Shown: in pieces, positions 1 to 5,961 of the stretch
Position numbering within the stretch: the first letter of the stretch is position 1
Layout: each line of letters begins with the position of its first letter
Source of the DNA: an uncultured Verrucomicrobiota bacterium
GTDB taxonomy: Bacteria > Verrucomicrobiota > Kiritimatiellia > RFP12 > UBA3636
DNA length: 12,020 nt
NCBI GenBank assembly: GCA_946534745.1
Contig: CAMNDA010000344.1
Coordinates: 1 to 12,020 of the forward strand
Direction: 5' to 3'
The notes under the pieces: model-generated
What the model was told of the DNA's origin: nothing
What the model saw: only the letters and a program-made list of their open reading frames with translations
Databases searched by the model: none
Made by a program: the position numbers and the translations under genes

Positions 1-1389
1 TTCTGCGGCGCCGAGTACGCCGCCCTGAACGGACTCCCGCGGAGCGCGAACCCGCTCGCCCACTACGAACGCCGCGGCCGCCGCCGCGGGTGCCGCCTCT
101 CGTTCCTGCAGCCCGAGGGCAGGGCGGGGGAGGGGTGGCGCTTCCCGACGCCGGAGGAGCACCAGGCCGCATTCCCGGAGAAGGTCGCCGCGGTCCGGGC
201 GAAGGCTGCGCGCGGTGAGCGCGTGCGCGCCGTCTTCTTCGTCGCGGACGCCGCGATGTTCCCGGCGAGGCCGCTCCTCGACGCGATGCGCCGCGACCCG
301 CGCTTCGACGCGCGCATCGCGATCATTCCCGATTTGCGCGGCATCGCGGGCGGCGATCCCCTCCCGGCGATGGAGCGCTGCCGCGCGGCGCTCGCGGAGG
401 CGTATCCGCCGGAGGCGCTCCTGCCCGTCGCGCGCGGCGCGGACGGCGCGTGGCCCGACGTCCTCTCGGACTTCGGCGCGGACCTCGTCTGCCACCCCTC
501 GCCCTACGAGCTGAGCGACTTCAGGTACAATCCGCGCTGGTGCGTCGGGCGCCCGTTCCTGCCGGTCCACGTCAACTACGGCTACTACCGCTCGGTCTAC
601 GACCGGCACGTGATGGCAAGCCGCAACTACGCGCTTTTCTGGAAGGCGTTCTTCGAGTGCGACGCGACGCTCGCCGAATACCGGGAGCGTTCGATCCTCC
701 GCGGCGCGAACGCGGAGGTTGTGGGCTACGTCAAGATGGACCCGCTCGCGTCGTTCCCGCCGAACCCCGGCCCGCGCAAGCGCGTGATGCTGTGCCCCCA
801 CCATTCGGTCGAGGGCGGCGCGAACGACGCGCTCGCGCTCTCGAACTTCCTGCGCTACGCCGACCTCTTCGCGGAGCTGCCCGCGCGCTTTCCGGAGCTG
901 GACTTCCTCTTCCGCCCCCATCCGTTCCTCTTCCCGGTGCTGTCGCGTCCGAAGTTCTGGGGCCCGGCGAAGTGCGCCGCCTGGCGCGAGCGGTTCCTCT
1001 CGCGCCCCAACGCGTCGTGGTCGCCGGGCGGCGACTGCTTCCCCGAGTTCGCGGCGTCCGACGCCATCGTGCAGGACTGTGGCTCGTATCTCGTCGAATG
1101 GCTCTACACCGGCAAGCCCTGCTGCTACCTGCTCAAGTCGGAGACGGACCTCGAAAAGTTCGCGCCGCTCGGGAAGGAGTGCCTCCGCCGCTGCCACCTC
1201 GCCTACGACGAAGCCGCGATCGACCGCTTCCTCCGGGACGTCGTCCTCGGCGGCCGCGACGCCCTGGCGGCCGGGCGCGAGGCGTTCCGCAAGACCGTGA
1301 TGGTCAATTACCCGCACGCGGCGGATGCGGCCCTCGCCTCGATCGGGGAGGCTCTCGGCTTCGTCCCCGGGCCGCCAGCTTCTCCGTGA
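1..1389 (+). CDS. TagB/TagF-like CDP-polyol transferase, 5'-truncated by window
   Basis: The frame is open from base 1 to the TGA at 1387, giving at least 462 residues, so the true start lies upstream. The GTG at 223 is a possible start, but homology continues before it. Residues 1-32 carry a module with 'HYERRG', also present in the fusion protein at 3950. From about residue 68 a Rossmann-like half begins (MFPARPL near 86, PDLRG near 110). From about 260 comes a second half with 'PHHSVEGG', 'RPHP' (305-308) and 'QDCGSYLVEW'. These resemble the C-terminal GT-B half of CDP-glycerol glycerophosphotransferases (TagB/TagF), where RPHP matches the conserved histidine region and QDCGS stands where TagF has a DYSS-like motif. 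The probable role is transfer of a CDP-activated polyol or sugar phosphate to a surface glycan at the cytoplasmic membrane. A close relative lies inverted at 10728-12020. Family call fairly sure; substrate unknown. Confidence 0.8.
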   Translation, partial: FCGAEYAALNGLPRSANPLAHYERRGRRRGCRLSFLQPEGRAGEGWRFPTPEEHQAAFPEKVAAVRAKAARGERVRAVFFVADAAMFPARPLLDAMRRDPRFDARIAIIPDLRGIAGGDPLPAMERCRAALAEAYPPEALLPVARGADGAWPDVLSDFGADLVCHPSPYELSDFRYNPRWCVGRPFLPVHVNYGYYRSVYDRHVMASRNYALFWKAFFECDATLAEYRERSILRGANAEVVGYVKMDPLASFPPNPGPRKRVMLCPHHSVEGGANDALALSNFLRYADLFAELPARFPELDFLFRPHPFLFPVLSRPKFWGPAKCAAWRERFLSRPNASWSPGGDCFPEFAASDAIVQDCGSYLVEWLYTGKPCCYLLKSETDLEKFAPLGKECLRRCHLAYDEAAIDRFLRDVVLGGRDALAAGREAFRKTVMVNYPHAADAALASIGEALGFVPGPPASP

Positions 1390-1395
1390 CTCCGC

Positions 1396-1425
1396 TTGCG
1401 CGGGACCGGCGTGTTCTGGTAGAAT
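1396..1425 (+). promoter_or_regulatory. Promoter for the kinase gene, likely leaderless
   Basis: A -35-like TTGCGC (1396-1401), an 18-nt spacer and a -10-like TAGAAT (1420-1425). Only 9 nt separate the -10 from the ATG at 1435, and no Shine-Dalgarno is present. Transcription would start within a few bases of the start codon. The same layout recurs before the genes at 3521 and 10674. The -35 match is weak beyond TTG. Confidence 0.5.
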
Positions 1426-1434
1426 GCGGGCCCC

Positions 1435-2907
1435 ATGACCGAGAAAATCTACGTCGCCACCGATCTCGGGGCCGGCAGCGGACGCGTCATCGCGGGCCGC
1501 TTCGACGGCTCCCGCCTCCGTTTCGAGGAAACGAACCGCTTCGACAACTCCCAGACTCCGTTGCCCGGCGGGCTGCACTGGGACATGGTCGCGCTCTACC
1601 GCAACATCCTCGAGGGAATCCGCCGCGCCAAGGCGCTCGGCGCCGAGCCGGCCTCGGTCGGCGTCGACACATGGGGCGTCGACTATGCGCTCGTCGACGC
1701 CGCCGGACGGCTGACCGGGCTTCCGCACTCCTACCGCGACCCGCGCCTCGACGGCGTGATGGAGAAGACGTGCGAACGCCTCGGACGCCGCCGCATCTAC
1801 GACGCGACCGGGACGCAGTTCATGCCCATCAACACGCTCTTCCAGCTCCTGGCGGAGGCGGAGTCGCCCGCTTCCCAGCTCGACCGCGCGGCACGCTTCC
1901 TGATGGTGCCGGATCTCATGGACTACTGGCTCTCCGGCGTCCTCTCCAACGAAATCACGATGGCCTCCACGAGCCAGTGCCTCGACGTGCGGACGCGCGA
2001 TTGGTCGTGGGACCTGCTCGACGCGGCGGGCCTTCCGCGCCGCATCTTCGGCGAGCTCGTCCGCCCCGGGACCGTCCTCGGCCCGATCCGGAACCTCGAG
2101 GGGTACTCGACGCAGGTCGTCGCCGTCGGCACGCACGACACCGCGTCCGCGGTCGCCGCGATCCCCGTCCCGAAGGAGGGCAAGTGGGGGTGCCTCTCGA
2201 CCGGTACGTGGGGCCTGGTCGGCGCCGAGATCGACGAGCCGATCTTCTCCGACGAGGCGTACGAATGCAGCTGGACGAACGAGATCGGCATCACCGGCGG
2301 CATCCGGTTCATGAAGAACCTTACCGGCATGTGGATCTACCAGGAGCTCCGCCGCGCGTGGAAGGAACAGGGCGAAGACGTCCCCTTCGACCGCATGACC
2401 GAGATGGCCGCGAAGGCCAGGCCGTTCGTTTCCTTCATCGACCCGGACGCGCCGGACTTCCAGCGGGCGGGGCACATGGACGAGAAGATCGCCGCGTGGT
2501 GCAGGCGCACGGGCCAGCCCGTCCCGGAGAGCAAGGGCGCCTTCGCGCGCTGCGCCCTCGAAAGCATGATCCTGCGCTACAAGGAGCTCTGGACGCAGCT
2601 CGGGCGCATCACGGGCGAACGGCGCGACGGCCTCAACATGATCGGCGGCGCGACCCGCAACGCGCTGCACTGCCGGATGACGGCGGACGCGCTCGGCGTT
2701 CCGGTCCTCTGCGGTCCCACGGAAGGCGCCTGCGCCGGAAACGTCCTGGTGCAAATGATCGCCCTCGGCGACGTGAAGGACCACGCCGAGGCCCGCGAGC
2801 TCATGCGCGTGTCCGACCCCCCGATCGTCTATCCGCCGAACCGCGACGCCGCGGCCGCCTGGGACGAGGCCCTCGCCCGCTTCGCCGCCATGAAGGAGAA
2901 GGCATGA
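1435..2907 (+). CDS. rhaB: Rhamnulokinase-like FGGY-family carbohydrate kinase
   Basis: 490 residues, the usual length for L-rhamnulokinase (RhaB), which phosphorylates L-rhamnulose at O1 with ATP. The N-terminal phosphate-binding motif DLGAGSGR is at 10-17, 'GVDTWGVD' at 76-83, and 'HDTASAV' at 234-240, where D235 corresponds to the FGGY catalytic base. 'STGTWGLVG' is at 255-263 and the C-terminal ATP-domain motif 'MIGGATRNALHCRMTADALG' at 402-421. All key motifs are intact. No rhamnose isomerase, aldolase or transporter is in view. The stop overlaps the start of a TagD-like cytidylyltransferase (ATGA), which implies translational coupling. I infer that the kinase may supply a phosphorylated substrate for CDP activation rather than act in catabolism. 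The exact substrate (rhamnulose, another ketose or a polyol) cannot be read from sequence. It is the first gene after a short-leader promoter. Confidence 0.88.
   Translation: MTEKIYVATDLGAGSGRVIAGRFDGSRLRFEETNRFDNSQTPLPGGLHWDMVALYRNILEGIRRAKALGAEPASVGVDTWGVDYALVDAAGRLTGLPHSYRDPRLDGVMEKTCERLGRRRIYDATGTQFMPINTLFQLLAEAESPASQLDRAARFLMVPDLMDYWLSGVLSNEITMASTSQCLDVRTRDWSWDLLDAAGLPRRIFGELVRPGTVLGPIRNLEGYSTQVVAVGTHDTASAVAAIPVPKEGKWGCLSTGTWGLVGAEIDEPIFSDEAYECSWTNEIGITGGIRFMKNLTGMWIYQELRRAWKEQGEDVPFDRMTEMAAKARPFVSFIDPDAPDFQRAGHMDEKIAAWCRRTGQPVPESKGAFARCALESMILRYKELWTQLGRITGERRDGLNMIGGATRNALHCRMTADALGVPVLCGPTEGACAGNVLVQMIALGDVKDHAEARELMRVSDPPIVYPPNRDAAAAWDEALARFAAMKEKA
2893..2898 (+). promoter_or_regulatory. 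Shine-Dalgarno of the first cytidylyltransferase
   Basis: AAGGAG lies 5 nt before the ATG at 2904, inside the last codons of the kinase gene. It fixes the start and contrasts with the kinase gene, which has none. Confidence 0.75.
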
Positions 2908-3302
2908 AGACGGGAATCACCTTCGGGACGTTCGACATGTTCCACTACGGGCACCTGCGCATCCTGCAGCGGGCCCGCGCGCTCTGCGACCGGCTCGTCG
3001 TCGGCGTCTCGAGCGACGAGTTCATCGCGAGCAAGAACAAGAGCCACGGCCTCGCCTTCCCCTACGAGCAGCGCGCGGCGATCGTCGCGGAGCTGCGGTG
3101 CGTCGACGAGGTCTTCAAGGAGGAGTGCGAGGAGAAGAAGGCGGACTACGTGCGCGAGCACAACGCCGACGTCTTCATCATCGGGGCCGACTACACGGGC
3201 CGCTTCGACTGGCTCGAGGAGGCCTGCGGCGTCGAGGTCGTCTACCTCCCCCGCACCCCGGGCGTGTCCACGACCGACCTCGCTTCGAGGATCAAATCCT
3301 GA
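2904..3302 (+). CDS. tagD: TagD-like nucleotidyltransferase (cytidylyltransferase), copy 1
   Basis: 132 residues, the length of glycerol-3-phosphate cytidylyltransferase (TagD), which joins CTP and a polyol phosphate to CDP-polyol plus pyrophosphate. 'GTFD' at 8-11 and the HxGH nucleotide-binding motif (HYGH, 14-17) are intact. 'RTPGVSTT' at 117-124 corresponds to the RTEGISTT motif of B. subtilis TagD. Where TagD and copy 2 have 'GDDW', this protein has 'GADY' (94-97). The segment after 'SKNKSHG' also lacks the Trp/Tyr pattern of copy 2. These differences suggest a changed acceptor, possibly the product of the kinase gene whose stop codon it overlaps by 4 nt. Soluble; no signal peptide. The family is clear, the substrate is not. 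Confidence 0.87.
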   Translation: MKTGITFGTFDMFHYGHLRILQRARALCDRLVVGVSSDEFIASKNKSHGLAFPYEQRAAIVAELRCVDEVFKEECEEKKADYVREHNADVFIIGADYTGRFDWLEEACGVEVVYLPRTPGVSTTDLASRIKS

Positions 3303-3346
3303 GCGCGCCGTGGACCGCATCCCGGAAACGTTCGTCCTTTCCGCCG

Positions 3347-3372
3347 CCGTTCCCGCCTGCGGCGGGGAACGG
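3347..3372. repeat. Inverted repeat / hairpin after cytidylyltransferase 1
   Basis: Arms CCGTTCCCGCC (3347-3357) and GGCGGGGAACGG (3361-3372) pair with one bulged base around a 3-nt loop. It lies 45 nt past the stop codon. No T-run follows, so it is not a classical intrinsic terminator; it could slow 3' decay or be a small dispersed repeat. Confidence 0.55.
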
Positions 3373-3450
3373 ATCCGCCCCCGGTCCGTCGCCGCCGTCC
3401 GCGCCGTGCCGGCCGGAACAAAAACGGCGACAGGCCGGGGCGAAACGGCG

Positions 3451-3476
3451 TTTTCCCCGGCGGGCCGCCGGGAAAA
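3451..3476. repeat. Inverted repeat with T-run and A-run arms
   Basis: CCGGCGG (3457-3463) and CCGCCGG (3465-3471) are perfect arms around one base, extended by TTTT on the left and AAAA on the right with a bulged C. The order T-run, stem, A-run is opposite to an intrinsic terminator on either strand. It sits directly upstream of the promoter at 3485 and may be regulatory. Confidence 0.5.
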
Positions 3477-3486
3477 TGCCGGCATT
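3475..3486. promoter_or_regulatory. Candidate operator palindrome
   Basis: AATGCCGGCATT is a perfect 12-bp palindrome whose last two bases are the first two of the -35 hexamer at 3485. A repressor bound here would block the promoter of the second cytidylyltransferase operon. The regulator is not in the window, and chance occurrence in GC-rich DNA is possible. Confidence 0.35.
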
Positions 3487-3513
3487 GCATTGTCCGCCGC
3501 TTCCTGCTAGAAT
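3485..3513 (+). promoter_or_regulatory. Promoter for the second cytidylyltransferase operon, likely leaderless
   Basis: TTGCAT (3485-3490), a 17-nt spacer and TAGAAT (3508-3513). The ATG at 3521 follows after only 7 nt, with no Shine-Dalgarno. This is the best of the three similar promoters in the window. Confidence 0.6.
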
Positions 3514-3520
3514 CGCCCCC

Positions 3521-3916
3521 ATGAAACGCGGCATCACCTTCGGCACCTTCGACGTCTTCCACTACGGCCACCTCCGGATCCTGGAGCGCACGCGCGAGCT
3601 GTGCGACTACCTGATCGTCGGCGTGTCGAGCGACGAGCTCAACTTCTCGAAGAAGGGGCGCAACCCCTGGTACTCCTTCGAGGAGCGGTCGCGCATCGTC
3701 GGGGCGCTCAAGTGCGTCGACGAAGTGTTCAAGGAAGAGTCCCTGGACTACAAGGCCGACTACATCAAAAAGTACCGGGCCGACGTCCTCGTGATGGGCG
3801 ACGACTGGGCCGGCAAGTTCGACTGGGTGATCCCCCTCACGGGCTGCGAGGTCCTCTACCTTCCGCGCACGCCCGCGATTTCGACGACGGCGATCATCGA
3901 GAGGATCCGGGGCTAG
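3521..3916 (+). CDS. tagD: TagD-like glycerol-3-phosphate cytidylyltransferase, copy 2
   Basis: 131 residues, a full-length member of the TagD family. GTFD (8-11), HYGH (14-17), 'MGDDWAGKFD' (92-101) and 'RTPAISTT' (116-123) match the nucleotide- and substrate-binding motifs of B. subtilis TagD closely, except for P-A in place of E-G in the last motif. It is therefore the more conventional of the two copies and the likelier source of CDP-glycerol or a similar CDP-polyol. The ATG start is chosen because the protein then aligns end to end with copy 1; the open frame upstream is not conserved. It has its own promoter and no Shine-Dalgarno. The RgpF fusion gene starts 33 nt downstream, probably on the same transcript. 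Cytoplasmic. Confidence 0.88.
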   Translation: MKRGITFGTFDVFHYGHLRILERTRELCDYLIVGVSSDELNFSKKGRNPWYSFEERSRIVGALKCVDEVFKEESLDYKADYIKKYRADVLVMGDDWAGKFDWVIPLTGCEVLYLPRTPAISTTAIIERIRG

Positions 3917-3949
3917 GACGCCGCCTCGTCCGCGTTCCGGCAGGGAGCC

Positions 3950-5869
3950 ATGTTCCGCCTGTTTTCTTTCCTGTCCTCGCTGTTCCGGCGCGACGGTCTC
4001 GCCACGGTCGGGAAGCTCTTCCGCTACGCCCTTTCCCCGAAGGCCTGGCGGTGGCTCCTTTCCGGCATCTGCCACAAGCGCGACCTGAAGGCCGCGGGGC
4101 TCGTCGACGAGGCGTGGTACCGCCGCGAGTATCCGGACGTCGCGGAAAGCGGGATCGATCCCGTCCAGGACTTCCTGACGCCGCCCCATCCGTGGTTGCG
4201 CCTTCCCAACCCCGACTTCGTTCCCCGCGAATACGCCGCGGTGAATTTCGACGTGAAGGCAAGCGGTCTTCCCTGGGCCGTCCATTACGCGAGGGACGGC
4301 ATGCGGGAAGGCCGTTCCGTTTCCACGCTGGAAAACTACGAACGGCCCTTTCCCCGCGAGGCGGCCGAATTTCGCCACGAGTTCGCGGCGGCGCCGGTTG
4401 TCCATCGCAGAACGGCCGTCTTCGCGTCGTTCTCCGGCGACGGGCGTCTCAAGGAGACGGTCCTCCACTACCTCCGCGGGCTCCGGGAGGTCGTCGACAA
4501 CGTCGTCTTCGTCGCGAACAATCCCGTCCTGCCGGACGAAGCCGCGAAACTGGACGGGCTCGTCCGGCTGGCCGTGTTCCGGAACCACGGATGCTACGAC
4601 TTCGGCTCCTACAAGATCGGTTGGAACGAAGCGAAGGCGCTCGGGCTGCTCGATCCGGACGTCTGCGACGAACTCGTCGTCTGCAACGACTCCTGCTACG
4701 GCCCCGTGTTCCCGTTCTCCGAGACGTTCGCCGAAATGGACCGCCGCAACCGCGAGGCGAAGCCGGAAGACCGGTTCGACTTCTGGGGGATGACGGCTCA
4801 CGAGCTTTTCAGACGGCCCCACGTGCAGTCCTATTTCTACGTTTTCGGAAAAGCGGTCCTCGAAGCCCGGACCCTCGACCGTTTCTTCGACAAGATGGAC
4901 GAATTCCGCGAACGCGGCCAGGTGGTCTTCTTCTGCGAAACGGCCTTGTCCGCCGCCTTGACCGCCTCCGGGCACCGGTTCGCCGCGCTGGTGCCGAAAG
5001 AGTTCTCGAAGGAGCACGGTTCCCCTCCGATCAAGTTCCCCGTCACGATGCTCTCCGCCTACCGGATGCCGCTCCTCAAGGCGAAGACGCTGAAGGGGGA
5101 GTCGAAGGAGAGCCTCGCCGAAACGATGGAAATCGTCCGGCGGGAAAATCCCGGACTGGCGCGGCTGCTCCCTCCCCCGCCGGAGAAAACGGCCTTCGAG
5201 GAAAAGGCCGGGGCGGCGCCTTCCGTTCCGCGGACGGCGAGGGAAAAACACGTCGACTCCCTGCGGCGCACGGCGGACGGAATCCGCGCCGCGCGCGCCG
5301 GCGGACGCCCCGTCCGCATCCGGTTTCTCAAAGTCGTCCCGGACCTCTCCGTCGTCGGCCCCGTCTTCGGGGCCTTTCTCCCCGACAGTGATTTCACCGT
5401 GACGGTCGCCGCCGTTCCCGATCTGCGCATCGAACGGATTCCGGACCGTTTCTCGACCCTGCGGGACGTTCGGGCCGCCTTGCTCTCGAATCTTCCGCGG
5501 GAATCGGTGCTGCGGGCCGAAAACGATTTGACCGGCGAATGGTCCGACCTGACCGCCGGCACGGACGTCGTCTGCTGGGAAACGGCGGAAGACGCCTCGG
5601 ACTTCCATTACAACCCCCACTACGCCGTCGGCCGCGACTTCCTCCCGGTCCTCTTCTTCGACCGCCGCACGGCCGGTCCCTATCCGCTCGAGAAGGAATT
5701 CGCGCGTCAGAACTACGCCTATTTCTGGAAGGTCTTTTTCACCGACCACGAAGCGTTCGACCTCTACGCGAAATGCTCGATCCGAAAAGGCGAAAACGCA
5801 GTCCTTCTTGACGGCGGAGACCCGTCAGCCGATCTTGTCCGGATGCTACGGACCGAGTTTCTTTCTTAG
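3950..5869 (+). CDS. RgpF-type rhamnan synthesis protein fused to a half transferase domain
   Basis: 639 residues in three parts. Residues 45-127 contain 'WYRREYPDV' and 'VHYARDGMREGRSVS', a module common in surface-glycan enzymes and shared with the protein at 1-1389. Residues about 155-400 are an RgpF domain: 'GCYDFGSYK' (214-222), 'CNDSCYGP' (245-252), 'DFWGMT' (277-282), 'QSYFYVF' (293-299). RgpF proteins take part in rhamnose-polysaccharide assembly, probably as glycosyltransferases. Residues about 430-625 resemble the first half of the TagF-like proteins at both window ends ('FHYNPHYAVGRDFLPV' 552-567, 'ARQNYAYFWKVFF' 585-597), but the protein ends where their catalytic half (PHHS, RPHP, QDCGS) would begin. 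The tail is either a binding domain or a deletion remnant. AGGGAG lies only 2 nt before the ATG, so the start is likely but not certain. No signal peptide is evident. Confidence 0.82.
   Translation: MFRLFSFLSSLFRRDGLATVGKLFRYALSPKAWRWLLSGICHKRDLKAAGLVDEAWYRREYPDVAESGIDPVQDFLTPPHPWLRLPNPDFVPREYAAVNFDVKASGLPWAVHYARDGMREGRSVSTLENYERPFPREAAEFRHEFAAAPVVHRRTAVFASFSGDGRLKETVLHYLRGLREVVDNVVFVANNPVLPDEAAKLDGLVRLAVFRNHGCYDFGSYKIGWNEAKALGLLDPDVCDELVVCNDSCYGPVFPFSETFAEMDRRNREAKPEDRFDFWGMTAHELFRRPHVQSYFYVFGKAVLEARTLDRFFDKMDEFRERGQVVFFCETALSAALTASGHRFAALVPKEFSKEHGSPPIKFPVTMLSAYRMPLLKAKTLKGESKESLAETMEIVRRENPGLARLLPPPPEKTAFEEKAGAAPSVPRTAREKHVDSLRRTADGIRAARAGGRPVRIRFLKVVPDLSVVGPVFGAFLPDSDFTVTVAAVPDLRIERIPDRFSTLRDVRAALLSNLPRESVLRAENDLTGEWSDLTAGTDVVCWETAEDASDFHYNPHYAVGRDFLPVLFFDRRTAGPYPLEKEFARQNYAYFWKVFFTDHEAFDLYAKCSIRKGENAVLLDGGDPSADLVRMLRTEFLS
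5837..5867 (+). terminator. Terminator-like hairpin overlapping the gene end
   Basis: GTCCG (5837-5841), a 7-nt loop and CGGAC (5849-5853) are followed by CGAG and the T-rich TTTCTTTCTT (5858-5867) that reaches the stop codon. The stem is short. If real, the last codons of the fusion gene run through a terminator. Confidence 0.3.
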
Positions 5870-5961
5870 GACACCCCGACGTTCCGGCCGATCCGGCGAG
5901 TCCGCGTGTGCTTCGTTGATCGAGAGCAATGCGCCATCGGGTGCGACGGACCGCAAACGCC

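Larger units (their letters stand above)
3303..3520 (+). other. 218-nt intergenic region between the two tagD-like genes
   Basis: No gene with recognisable protein similarity. It holds two strong GC-rich inverted repeats (3347-3372 and 3451-3476), a perfect 12-bp palindrome (3475-3486) and a promoter (3485-3513). The reading frame of the next gene happens to stay open through it, but the translation is low-complexity Ala/Pro/Gly/Arg. Confidence 0.7.

Noticed and set aside
223..225. GTG as the true start of the left transferase gene
   Set aside because: The frame is open to base 1, and residues before it match both the paralogue's linker and the HY-module of the fusion protein, so the gene starts outside the window.
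1435..2907. Kinase gene as part of a rhamnose-catabolism operon
   Set aside because: No isomerase, aldolase, mutarotase, transporter or regulator of that pathway is present, and the coupled partner is a cytidylyltransferase. Catabolic genes outside the window cannot be excluded.
450..3302. A 950-codon + strand open frame ending in the first cytidylyltransferase
   Set aside because: Only its last 132 codons show family motifs. The rest overlaps the transferase and kinase genes in another frame and reads as Arg/Pro/Leu-rich shadow, typical of GC-rich DNA.
3098..3520. N-terminal extension of the second cytidylyltransferase
   Set aside because: The frame is open upstream, but the added residues are low complexity and overlap copy 1. 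The ATG at 3521 aligns exactly with the start of copy 1 and follows a promoter.
3242..5749. An 835-codon minus-strand open frame
   Set aside because: It is antisense to the second cytidylyltransferase and the RgpF fusion, has Gly/Arg/Glu/Val-rich composition and no recognisable motif.
5870..5961. A strong bidirectional terminator between the converging genes
   Set aside because: Only short CCGG-type arms occur in this 92-nt gap and none is followed by a T-run; the better candidate lies just before, at 5837-5867.
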